Source: Verticillium longisporum (lineage: Eukaryota; Ascomycota; Sordariomycetes; Glomerellales; Plectosphaerellaceae). Taken from it: a stretch of 64,000 nt of DNA. The translations under genes and the position numbers were made by a program. Location of the stretch: contig JAETXT010000005.1 in assembly GCA_019188255.1 (NCBI GenBank), positions 4,960,001-5,024,000 on the forward strand, in the 5' to 3' direction. The notes beneath the pieces were generated by a model that made no database searches, had not been told where the DNA came from, and saw only the letters and a list, made by a program, of their open reading frames with translations. Shown piece by piece: positions 46,301 to 57,601 of this stretch. Each line of letters begins with the position of its first letter. The stretch's first letter is position 1.

Positions 46301-46929
46301 CTCACACTCGGGCCCTGCATCAGGATAAACAGAGGCTAGAGAGGCAGATCCTCAACATGCGGGTGCGGGCTTCTGCTGTTGAAGTCGACGCGGCGAATAG
46401 CGCTCACGCGGCGGCCCATCCGCACACGAGCACATCCAACATTGGCGAGTGGCCCAAGGCGGCGACGGGTGCTGCTGGGGGACTTCGCGAGTTGAAGCTC
46501 GGCAGAAGTAGGTCAACACCATCGCAAGCCGGATCGGCGTTCGGCAAGAGAACATCGTCGCTTCCCAAGCCTCATGATTCAACGATTCCTACGGTTTCCA
46601 CGCCATCGCCCCCGGTCAGCGACCATGAAGCGCTGTTGCTGGAGCTCGTGCAGGCCAAGACATCTGAGGCCATTGCCAGACAAGAGGCAGACGAGACAAA
46701 GTTGAAGCTCGAGAGCCTTCGAAAGGCGTACGGTCTGGCGCCAGGCGACACACCACCAGTGTCTCAAACGCCATCGGCCGCTTCGGCTGCCATGGGTGTC
46801 TTTGGCCGATTCACAGGCGGAGATGCCACGAAGGCTGCTGCGGCGCCCGCTGTCACGACACCACCAATCGAGCAGAGAGCCGCCCAACAAACCCAGGCCG
46901 GAGGGTTCTGGGGCTGGCGACGGGCCTAA
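43367..46929 (+). CDS. GYP5: TBC-domain Rab GTPase-activating protein, GYP5-like, with in-frame stop
   Basis: Rab-GAP expected to act on Ypt1/Sec4-type GTPases in exocytic traffic. Exons are 43367-44245, 44307-44916 and 44982-46929. A long acidic, Pro/Ser-rich N-terminus ends in EEVDWEQLQKTEAEE. The TBC domain starts at IRKGIPPPLRGVVWQSMSG; the Arg finger is in the IGKDLGR form of IxxDxxR, and the Gln finger is in IGYCQGLAF. It continues through LPMLFRIYDVIFAEG. The C-terminal third is coiled coil (LLTALSELQRNNALLASDL and later heptads). Damage between N-terminus and TBC: after splicing of the 61-nt intron the frame is off by one, as if a base were missing near 44316-44319, and a TAG at 44390-44392 interrupts KVQAV/QLSNQQR. 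The flanking domains are otherwise intact and well conserved, so I keep it as a gene. Confidence 0.85.
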
Positions 46930-48635
46930 GCTACATGGTGTTTCCATCATGGGCGGATAGACAGCCATCAGTGGAAGAGATGGGTCATGGTCCAAGGGAC
47001 AGCGTACGAGCTCTGAAGACCGGGACGGCAGTACATTTGATGCAAGACCAGGAGGAAGAAGATCGGGAAAAGGGAGGGAGATGAAGCATCATATAAGCAG
47101 GCGGAAGCGGACACAGCCTTAGACTGACTTTGCTTGCACACAGCCTTGGAGTTGAGCGGCGTTGGGCCAGATGAGCCTCGGTCTGTCTGGCTTCTCTTAG
47201 TGGAATTACCTTGGGCGCTTTTGCGAAAGACTTTTGTAGTCCTGGTGAGACTGAAATGAGTTATTTGTCCGGTTCATGTCGACACGTTTGTTTGTGATGC
47301 GGGTTGCACTCTTAAGGTTGCCTCGAACAGGTGTCTGTCTAAGTAGCTCATCGTCGGCCCGTTTTCCGAATGCCCTCAAGTCACGGTCGTGGGAGGTAGC
47401 GAGCCAGCAAGGTCATGTTCACAAAGGGATGACGCTCGAGTCGCGCGCGCGCATGTCGTGTTCTGGCCAAGTCGGGCTTGATCGGGGTGGTATCGAAAGC
47501 GGGGAATCACATGCAACGGCCAGGAGACAGTCTCGAGGCAAAACATCACTACCTAGCCTACTACCCCTTGGAGCTGGGGGCGCGTCATGGGGTATGGCCC
47601 TTTCATGCTGTTACCTAGACTACATACCATCACCATCAGATAGATCTGTCAAGTTTTATTTTTTTCTTCGAGCTTGAGGCCAGATAACGAGAGGGACGTG
47701 GCTGTTGCCTATCTGTTCCGCTTGCAGGGGCGCTCTGGTGCGAGTGTACGGGTTGCTTGCATGTCGTGGTATGACGACAGCGACGGGCGTTCCAGGCTCT
47801 CTGCGTCGCGAGCCGATGATGGGAAATGTCGCAATGAGTTCAGGGTCGCGGTGGGGGGCTGTAGGGTGGACACAGTGGAAAGTATAGGGTACTTGGCAAT
47901 GCACCATATGGGATCGTGTTGTGGGCTGCAGGCGCATGTAGACGAGACGGGAAAAAAAAGTCGTATCGATTGTTGCTGTGGCACACATGCGTCATCGCTC
48001 GAGCCAGCTGGATGCACTAGCCACAGTGGAGGGTCCACCCAGGTGAGGGTAAGCTGGAGCTCCTGCTCCTTGACTTGCTCCAGCAGCTGCAGCTGGCCCA
48101 AGCTACTGACGCTCTTCTGTCGGCAGGTTGGTCTGAGCGGGCATGCCCCCCCCAGCCAGCCCGCCCGGGGAGGGGCCACTGAGCCCGACAGGACAGGCAG
48201 AGAGGCTGAGGCAGATGCTAGAAAGAGAAAGCTAAGGTACCTACCTTACCTAGGTACCTAAGGTAGGCAGGGAGAAGGAGGTCAGGGCCTGTTTTTTTCG
48301 TTCCTGCCCCGGGTGGGTTCCAGGTTGCTCCTGCAGTCCCGTCATTTGCATCACCACGCTTGTGAGCAACCCACACAAAGGGGTGCTTTTCTCTCTCCTC
48401 CTCCAAGCGCTCGCTATCTCTCGCCTGCTCTCCCACTCCCTCTTCCACCATCACCGCACACAAAACTCCCAAACCCTCTCCTACCTCACCATTCACCTTC
48501 CTCGGAATCACTATTCTCGAACCTGCATCTTCGCGTGCTCTTTGCCATCCATCTCCGCCTGTCGAGCTTGCTACCCTTTCCACACACGCTCACACGACCA
48601 CATCCACACGACAACACCACCGTCACCCGATCGCA
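46930..48635. other. Intergenic region upstream of the reticulon gene
   Basis: About 1.7 kb: the 3' UTR of the GYP5-like gene, spacer and reticulon promoter. It carries a TAGGTACCTA element at 48232-48267 and a strongly pyrimidine-rich leader (about 48380-48630). No gene is supported. Confidence 0.5.
48232..48267. repeat. TAGGTACCTA palindromic cluster upstream of RTN1
   Basis: Overlapping AAGGTACCTACC, TTACCTAGGTACC and TAAGGTAGG words; the middle is self-complementary. About 370 bp upstream of the reticulon ATG. Confidence 0.85.
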
Positions 48636-50025
48636 ATGGCTGACTTCCCCGACGCCCCTACTGGCAACCCCGGTGCCAATGGCAACTCCTACGTCCAGAC
48701 TACCAAGGAGAGTAAGGTACGTGAATGAAATGCAGATACTTATTTGCACTCCCTCGCTTCGAATCCTTGTTATCTTTGCCTTCGATCATTTTCGCTGACC
48801 CGGATGACGACAGTATTTGAGCTCCCCGCCGCACCCACACAAACGCATACCATGACTACAGAAGCTAACCCTCGATCTCTAGACGCCGCTGCTGCTTACC
48901 AGCAGCTCGCCAACGGTATGTTTGATGGTGTTTTTGGACTATGGCTGTTCCGCCAGCGCCTTATCTCTGTCGCCAGGAAAATTTACTGACCAAGCTCTCC
49001 CTCTCCAGGCCCCATGGCTGAGAACGTAAAGGCCCAATCGGCCAAGACCTCCAACGAGTTTGCCAACCTCGCTGCCTCTCGCAGGACTCCCTCGCAGCCT
49101 GCTGCCACCGGCCAGCCCCTCACCCACTACCACTCGTTCTTCTCCGAGCTCCTCTCTTGGAAGAACCCTCGTACGTCATGATCTTGCTCCCACCTTGCTT
49201 CCTTCGAAACACACAAACTGATAAGCATGTCCCAGGTGCCTCCGCTATTGCCTATGCCTCCATCGTCTCGGTCATCTTTGCTGTTCGCTACCTGGATGTT
49301 CTCCGCTATGCCTTCAAGCTTTCATGGATGGTTCTCGGTACCACCGTCCTTGCCGAGCTTACCGGCAAGCTCGTCCTGAACAACGGCCTGGCCACCCAGC
49401 TTCGGCCCCGCCGCTACCACACCATCTCGAGGGAGACTCTTGATGCCGCCATAGGAGACGTGCACGAGCTCGTCAACTTCTTCGTCATTGAGGCCCAGCG
49501 CATCCTCTTCGCCGAGAATGTCGGTGCTTCTGCTGCTGTAAGTTTGTGCTCGTGAACAGGTCAGGTGATTCGTGAGGCTGATCATCAATTTAGGCGTTCC
49601 TCGGTGCCTTCATCTCCTACTACCTTGTCAAGGTCATGCCTCTCTGGGGTCTCGCCTTGGCCGCCACTACCACCCTCTTCGTCGTTCCCCTTGCCTATAC
49701 CTCCAACCAAGAGCTCATCGACCACCACCTCAAGCAGGCTGGCGATGTCATCAACGACCAGACCGCTCAGTTCCGCTCCGTTGCGCAGAAGCAGGCGGCC
49801 CAAGCCACCGACCTGACCAAGCAGTACATGGGTGACTACACCACCAAGGCCCAGCAGCTGCTCGGTCGCTCGCCCTCTCCCGAGGCTTCCGCCAAGCCTG
49901 CCCCCGTCGTCTCGGAGCCCGTTGCCGAGAAGGACTTCCCTGCTGCCCCCAGCACCGAGTTCAACAAGGTCGACACCACGACTGAGCCCGTCGTTCCTGG
50001 CGAGAACCCCCAGCTGGCTTCTTAA
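48636..50025 (+). CDS. RTN1: Reticulon-like ER membrane-shaping protein
   Basis: Inserts hydrophobic hairpins into the ER to curve tubules. Exons are 48636-48711, 48883-48915, 49009-49170, 49236-49537 and 49594-50025 (334 aa); using the GTAAGG donor at 48712 makes every phase match. A polar N-terminus (MADFPDAPTGNPG) leads into the reticulon homology domain from about residue 70: LTHYHSFFSELLSWKNPRAS, a first long hydrophobic stretch (AIAYASIVSVIFAVRYLDVL and the next segment), a roughly 65-residue loop (TISRETLDAAIGDVHELVNF) and a second hydrophobic hairpin (AFLGAFISYYLVKVMPLWGL onward). The C-tail has an amphipathic, Gln/Lys-rich helix (DQTAQFRSVAQKQAAQATD), then an Ala/Pro-rich end. The 33-nt second exon is unusually small. 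Confidence 0.92.
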
Positions 50026-51022
50026 ATCGCCACTTGGGATCAACAGCTACCTGCGGCAAGCAGACTCATGAGCGAAAACGGCGAGTCGATGCCGCTGGTC
50101 GAGTGACGACGATGACGCATGGCATGAGACGAAACGACGCGACACGATGTGACTGTCTTTTCCACCGGAAAAGGTGGCATCGACGTGGACACGACAGCAA
50201 GATCATTCTGCGAGCTTCTTGACTCCGGCGTCGCTTGGGTTTCTTTTTCTCGCTTGATTTTGGAAGCAGGGTCTTCTATCGGATCGGAGTGTGTTTTCGT
50301 GCATCAGACAAGGCCGTGCAGGCCAGCAGTGGCCTGCACTTGTCACGAGGAAGAGTTTTGGTTTGCGTGTAACGATGTACTGTACTGTCGATGACGAACC
50401 TGGGTCTCATGGTTGATTTTTAGTTTCGCTCCCTTTCATGATTTCCGGCGACGGCGAAAGGAAGACGGACACCCATCAGATTGAGATTGCCACGGCAAGG
50501 GAATGGAACGGTTCATAAGGGCCTCATAATATCATTTTTCCATACCGCGTTCTCCTCAGTGCTGTGCATCCGATCCTGACAGCTCAAGACTATGTATGGC
50601 TGGTTAGTATCGCTCTATTATGTTCGCCTCGTCTGCAAGTTCGACTGCCGAGCACAATGCTTAGAGCGTCACACAAGCAGTCATTCAGCAGTATCACAAG
50701 TGGTTGGAAGCAATGTCAAGCCAGAAGTGGTATTCACGCATCAATCCGAGATGTACTCATACAAAAACAGCAAGGTGACAAGACTCGATAGGAAAACGAA
50801 ACTATAGTTGGGGCCATATCTAGTCAGACAAGGAAGATACCAATCACAAGTCTGGTCTCGGATCCGTAGCAAAAGCATGGGGGGAAGAATGAGAAAAGGA
50901 AATATGAAGGGTGAGAATTTCCGAGCCCGAGAAAAATGCTTGTTCATCAATATCATCGCATCCGTCTGATAGCCTTCCAGCCCGTGAACGCCTCGCACTC
51001 GCCAAAATGTCGACGACTCCTT
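50026..51022. other. Convergent intergenic region (RTN1 / TOP2)
   Basis: About 1 kb containing two 3' UTRs. No further feature is seen. Confidence 0.5.
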
Positions 51023-54000
51023 TTAGTCGCTATCGCTAAAGCCATCATCCTGCGGCTCGTCCATAGCCATGGAGCTCTCGTCATCGTCGTCGATGATGTA
51101 GGTGGGCTTCTTCTTGGCAGCCGCACGACCCGGACGGCCTCGAGCTGCGGGCCGTGGGGGCGGCGAAGAAGGCTCGGCGTCGTCAGCGTCGACCATCATA
51201 TCGTCGCTATCGTCGTCGTCGTCGCTGAAGACGGTCTTCTTCGCGGGCTTCTTCGCTTCCTTGCTGGCCGAGTATGCCTTGGCAGCAGGTGAGAGAGGCA
51301 GGGGCTTCGCGGCGGCTTTGGGGGCTGCTTTGGGAGCTGCCTTGGCCTTGGCCTTGGCGGCAGGAGCCTTTGCTGTCGCGGCGTCATCTTTCTGCTTGTT
51401 CTTCATTCCCGCAGGACGTCCACGGGCCTTCTTAACCTCGAGAGCCGGTGGAGGCACGGGTTCCCGCGACGACGAGGATGCCTTGGAAGGCTTACGAGCG
51501 GGCACCGAGTCATCACTGAGGAACTCCTCCAGATCATCATCCTTGCTGGCCACAGGCTTGTGGGGCGACGACCGCACCGCGAGAGCCTCATAGTTCGTCT
51601 CGTCGTGGCTGTCGTCGTCCAGAATGTGCCTTGAAGGCTTCGACTTGAGCTTTGGAAGGGCTGCCTCACGTGCGCCATGGCTGGACTCGGGGCGGTTCAT
51701 GCCATGCAAGCTGAGTCTACCATTCTTCAGCTCCTTGGAAGAATCTGTTTTCGTCGACTTGTACCCGTGAACCATTTGGCCAATGTCACCGACATCGCCA
51801 AAGTCGTTGTCACTAGCATCCGACTCTGACAGGTCGAAGACAGGTCGGGCCTTGGCAGCCGCTGATCGCATCGTGCGCCCACCAATGACCGGTTCGGCTT
51901 CAGGCTCGACAGACGCAGAGGGTTTCTTTTTCTTCGCACTCATGCTGGTCAGGTCGCCGTCGGAGAAGTCGCTGGAGTCGGCGAACTTGGGCAGAGTCTC
52001 CTTTGCCTTCGGCTTTGGCCTCGAGGCCGGCACGCTGCTCTTGCGTGCAAGAGCGGCCGTAGCGGTGTCATCGTCTGACTCCTCGGCCTTGAGTACAGGC
52101 TCCTTCGCCTTGGGTGCAGTCTTGGGCGCAGCCTTGGGCTTGGCAAGGATCGCAAAGTCATCGTCAGAGAAGGCGTCGACTGGCGACTCGGCCTTTGCGA
52201 TTTCGAGTTTCCGGTCAAACTGTTCCTGGAACCTCTTGGCAGCAGGTACCGGTTTCGCGGCCGCCTTCGCTTTCGGAGCTGCCCTCTTCCTCTCGGGCTC
52301 GAAGTCATCGTCAGCCTTGCCGCGGCCGACCTTGCCGCCACCAGCACCGATTTTCCTAGATCGTCGGCGGCCCATACGGTTAATCTTGGACTGGATCTTG
52401 TCGTCCATCTCAAGCTGAGCCTCCCACTCTTCGGTAAACTCATCGAGATCTTGGCACCAAAGGTCTTTCTCGCTTCGGGCCAGAAGAGCGTCGTGCTCGC
52501 CCTTTTTCTTCATGATCGCAGAGTTCAGCCTTTCCAAGCGCTCGAGTGTCAAGGACCAGATAGGCAGCTACGAATGGTTAGCGTATTGAGTACTCCAACC
52601 TCTCAAGTGTGGATTACATACCGAAAGCAAATAATCATAGTCGGCAGCACCGCCGACGCTGTCATCCTCATTGTCGGACGCGTCCATGTCCTCTTCTTCC
52701 GTCGTCGCCTGCTTCTTGCCGTCGTTCTTGGGGAACGCTTCGTACTTGCGGTCGCGGAGTTCTTGCACGAGAACTGGCTTCCGCTTCTTGGAGACGATCA
52801 ACTCACCGTCGATGATCTCCTGGATGAAGCGCGCCTGATTCTTCAGCTTACGGTAGTCTGAGTGGTAGACGCCGAGCCAGTGCTTCTTGCGTGCGGCGTA
52901 CATATCAAGGCGGTAGACGTAGAACTCTTCCAGGATATCTTCGACCTTCTCGTACTTGCGAATGCGGCCGGTGCTGTCAAATGCCACCAGGTTCGACGTC
53001 GCAACCTGCTTGTTCAACTTGAACCTCTCCATGATACCTTCGTGGGTCTTGTGGATGTCCTTGTAGTGCTTTTCATCAAGCTGAATGACAAAGTTGACAT
53101 TCTTATGATCGTTGAACTCCTTGTAGTCCTTGATCCAGGCCGGGCCCTTGGCGCCGCTAATCACTTCTTCCAACTTGGCCTTGAAATCATCGGTCCACAT
53201 TGGGATGGGCAGCTCCTTGATGATGATTTCACCCGTCTTGTCGTCGGTTTCGTAGATGCCGTTAAACTTGTAGCGGTCCTTCTCGGCGGGCTCCGGGGTG
53301 CCCTTCCAACCACGGAACCAGGGCATCATCGTCTCAAAGGGTTTCCCTTCGGTGTCGTCAGAATCAAGGCGACCCATTCGTTTTTTGATGGCCCTGACAA
53401 TCTCCATCGGGTGATAATTGGGAATTGAAGTGCTCCAACCCGTACCAATACCATCGGCGCCGTTGCACAGAACCATGGGAATAATCGGGGCATAGACCTT
53501 GGGTTCGATCGGCTTTCCGTCCTCCATTTGAACTTCCAGATTGGGCTCGTCAAGAACAGAAAAGATCTTTCGGGCGAATGGAGACAAGCGCGTGTGGATA
53601 TAACGGGGGCTGGCAGCGTCTGATCCACCGGCAAGACGAGAACCGAAGTTACCACTGGGCTCGAGGCAGTTGACATTGTTTGAACCGACAAAGTTCTGGG
53701 CGAGGCCAATGATCGTCTGTTGAAGAGACATTTCACCGTGGTGGTACGCGGCCTTTTCGGAAACATAACCGGCCAATTCCACGACCTTCTGGTCTTTGAT
53801 GAGGTTTCTCTTGAAGCAAGCGAACATGACCTTCCGCTGACCAGGTTTCAGACCGTCAAGAACTGACGGAATGGAACGCATATTGTCAGCCATGCTGAAG
53901 AGGATCAACTCTCTGTTGACAAAATCATTGTACGTGATGGACTTGGTCGAGTGATCGAGATACGTTCCCGGAACAAAGTTGCCAAGCCACTCTTTACGGG

Positions 54001-56657
54001 CATCTGCCTTCTTCTTGGAGAAGGCGAGATCGAACAGATCCGCCTCCGAGGACTGCATTGTGTCAAACTCCTTGAGATGATCGTCGAGATTGGTAAAGTA
54101 GACCTGGGCATCTTCATTGGAACTGGTGCCCAGACCCTTGTAGTACTTGTACTCCCAGCGGCTGATCTCACTCTTGTGTGCCTCCTTCCACTCCTCATAT
54201 TGAGGTTGAGTGAAGAACGCCTGGAGCTTCTGGGGGTTCTTGGGATTCTTGCCTTGCCAGACTTTGACAATCGGCGTGATGAACTCCCGGAAAAAGTCGG
54301 GGATCTGGAGGAGGGAAGGGTATTGGACCTGCAGGAAGTTGATGAGAAGGCCCTTGATATGACTGCCGTCGTGGTCCTGATCAGCCATGATCATGAGATG
54401 ACCATAACGCAGACCCTTTGTATCTGTGTAGTTTTGCTTGTGTTTCAGTCCCAAGAATTGCTTGATATTCTGGATCTCTTGGTTCTTTGTGATTTGTTCA
54501 ATGGATGCATCGCGGACGTTCAACATCTTACCACGAAGGGGAAAGACACCGATGCGGTCAGGGTCAAGAATAGCACGACCTGCGACAGCCAGACTCTTGG
54601 CGGAGTCACCCTCAGTTAAGATCAAGGTGCACTCGTGTCCGCGCTTAGTGCCAGCCAAATTAGCGTCGACTAGTTTGGCGTTGTTGATGCGCGATCGCCT
54701 GTTGCCATCGCTCTTGGCCATCATCTTGTCCGCCTTCTTCTCGGCAAAGCTCATGATGTTTTGAATGGCATCGGAGGCGGCGACTTTCTTGAGGAACGCT
54801 TCTGACAAGACACACTTGCTACCAAAGCTGCTGATCTTGGTAGTCATTTGCTCTTTGGTCTGAGAGTTGAAGGAGGGGTTTTCGATGCGGCAGTTGATGA
54901 AAACAAAAATGTGGTTGCGAATATGTTGCGGCTTCAGGGCGTGGCCCCTCTTCTTCTTGTCGAGGTACTTCGTGAGATATTGGACAATCTGGTCAGCGAT
55001 GTAGTTGACATGTGTGCCACCGGACGTAGTGGCAATGTTGTTCACGAATGAAATGTGCTGGAAAGAGCCGTCCGACACGGTGAATCCAACATCCCATCGG
55101 GAGTTGTCGTTCTTGTCCATTTCCACGGTGACCTTGGGCTCCCCTCCCTCCTCAGAAGCTCGTTCTTTGGCGATAGCCTTGGCGTACATCTCGCTATAGC
55201 CCTTGAACGCCGACGGCTTGACCACGGTGCCGTTGAGGTGAACTTTGATGCCCTTGATCGTACCAGCCATGTCGTAGACTCGGCGGTACAACAAGGCCTC
55301 GAGGTCATCGTCGATACCCTCCATGCTGAACCGTTTGAAGTCGGGCTTGAAGGTGATGCGCACAAAGTCGCTGGACTTGCTCGAGGTAATCTTGGCCTTT
55401 CCCATCTTACTCATGTTGTCGGTCCAGGTCTGTTTGTATCTTTTTCCGTTGGCAGAGTCCTGGCACTCGACGGTGAACTCTGTGCTGAAGACGTTACAGA
55501 GCTTGGCACCGTAACCGTTGCGACCACCAGTTGTCTTCTTTTCGTCGTCATCGTAGTTGGAACCTGTGAGGAGATGACCGAAGATCATCTCAGGCACATA
55601 GATGCCATGTTGCTTGTGCATCTCGACAGGAATACCCTTGCCGTTGTTCTCGATGCTGATTTGACCGGCTTCGCGGTCAATGTTCACCTTGATGTGTGTG
55701 ACAGGTTCTTCGCCGCTTTCCTCGCGACGGACCTTGATATCCGCAGCGTTGACAAGAATCTCGTCAAAGATTTTGTAAAGACCGGGAACCGTGGTGACCT
55801 TCCGGAATTCCATCAACTGGGTTTCCTTGTTGTAGACCCACATGGGCATTTCGGTACGCTCAACGGAGCCGATGTAGGTATCGGGACGCTTGACGATGTG
55901 CTCGAGTTGAGTGAGCTTCTGGTACGTCTCTTCTACCGTCTTCTTTGTGCCCTTGGCCACAGGCGCGGGAGCGCTGGGCTCATCGAGCGCCATGCTGTCG
56001 TTTTCAATCTCGGCAAGCGGGTTGCCGCTCGACTTGCTGGCAGCCGGGGCCTTCTTCAACTTCTTAGAGCTGGGAGGGGTGTTGGAGAGCCCGGAGGCTT
56101 CATCGTCGCTGAATGACACTGGGCGTTTCTTCGGTGCTGCGGCCGTCTTGAGGGTCGTCTGGGTCAGTTTTTTGGCTGCAGGCTTCTTGGCCGCCGGGGC
56201 CTTCTTCGCCGGAGCCTTGGCTGCCTTGGGCTTCTGGGGAGGGTTAGCTGTAGAACTAGAAGTCGGTGTGTTCGGCAGTGATGAGCGAGCGGGTATTGGA
56301 CGAGGGGGCGGTAGCATAGACATCTCAACAGCTGGAGGAGGGGTAGTTGAGAGGCAGTTGGTGTAGTCGAGAGAGCCTTGTCCGGTAAGACGAAGAGGGC
56401 CTGGAGTTGGTGTGATCGCAGTTGGAAAGGTGGGCGCGCGAAAGGGAAGGAACAGATGCGATTGTGATGGCAAGGCAGGCACAGAGTCTTCGTGATGGCG
56501 GTCCGCGCATTGATCCTCTGGCCATTGGTCGCGAACCCAAATGCGAATGAAGGGGACGTTGGACCAGAGAAAGTGGGAGCGGGGCACTTACAGTTTCGGG
56601 AGAAAAGGCATCCGACTCCTCCTGCGCGCTGAACATTGACTCGTCCGAGAAATCCAT
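51023..56657 (-). CDS. TOP2: DNA topoisomerase II
   Basis: ATP-dependent type IIA enzyme that passes one duplex through another; needed for chromosome segregation. Exons are 56657-56592 (MDFSDESMFSAQEESDAF), 56233-52622 and 52567-51023 (1740 aa). The 358-nt first intron ends with a CTAAC branch and CAG just before KPKAAKAPAKK. Domains in order: GHKL ATPase with ILVNAADIKVRR, ENNGKGIPVE and GGRNGYGAKLCN; transducer with the SQTKEQM loop; TOPRIM with LTEGDSAKSLAVAGR and the DQDHDGSHI metal site; winged helix with the active Tyr in DAASPRYIHTRLSPF; coiled-coil gate; and a long Lys/Ala/Asp/Ser-rich C-terminal region that starts after the 54-nt third-exon intron. Despite its length it contains no lesion, which matters when judging the broken neighbours. 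Confidence 0.97.
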
Positions 56658-57601
56658 CTTGTACAGTGGTGTAGACCTGGCGCGCGAGGCGTCGTGATGC
56701 AAGTGGTGTACTGACAAGGAGGGGCGAGCAATAGGTTGACAGCGATGTACAATGGCAAAAGGGGGAACAGGTGGCGCCTTGCAGTGGACGCAAAGGACCG
56801 TACGAAGGAGAGGGAAGAGAGCGGATGCCACGATGGCGGGTGTCGTGCTCACATATGAGGTCGGAGGGCGTCAAGGAGGTGGGATGGTGGGATGAAGGAG
56901 GAGGGTGTACGTGTTGTGCTAGCAACAAATCCTCGATGTTGACGTTCCGATCTGGGACCAGAGTAAACATTCCCAAGTCGCGACTTCTTCAGGGTCCCTG
57001 AAAACACGACCGCGACGGCTTCTTCCCATTGGTGCCTTAGGCCTGTGATCCCGGTCATGTGGGGTTGGCCCTCACTTAGCCGCTGTGCTGATTAATGCAC
57101 CAGGTTCATTGCTGCCTATCTGCATTCTGCCTACAGCGATGTAGGTTACGCCGACGCTGCCTACGAATTGTGCGCCTTTGAGTGACTCTCTGGAACACGG
57201 TGGACAGTCGTCAATCTGCGGCCCAAGTCCAGATGTTTCTGCCTCTAAGAAAGGGAGAGATTCCATGGAGAAGGCGGTATGGATTGAGAAAGAAAACAGA
57301 CCCCCAACAGTGAAGTCGATGGTTCGTAGGCAGACATCAGGTAGCGCTCCAGCTTGCCACCGAGATGCTGTAGAAGTCGAGAGTACGAGTCCGCATCGTT
57401 CAGACGGCGTGCATAATTTGATCTGTTGGTTTTTGACCTGACTTGGCCGTGTGCCACACAGCACATTTGTGCTCTGAATGCTCGTTCGATTGCGTTGTCT
57501 GATCCCATGGGAGTATAGCAAACATGGACCACAACCCCTCCATACAGCCTACACATGGCCCCTTTCCTGAACGCCAGCCTGAACTCGGAATTCCTGATCT
57601 C
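56658..57601. other. Intergenic region between TOP2 and the TFIIIC gene
   Basis: About 0.9 kb holding the TOP2 promoter and the TFIIIC gene 3' UTR. Frames here are short and motif-free. Confidence 0.5.

Noticed and set aside
47674..48261. 195-codon frame between the GYP5-like and RTN1 genes
   Set aside because: No recognisable motif; it runs into the palindromic element and promoter of RTN1.
55055..56116. 353-codon open frame on the plus strand opposite TOP2
   Set aside because: It lies wholly within conserved TOP2 coding sequence on the other strand; the long frame is a by-product of GC-rich codon use. The same applies to 36830-37819, 21723-22604 and 51783-52418.
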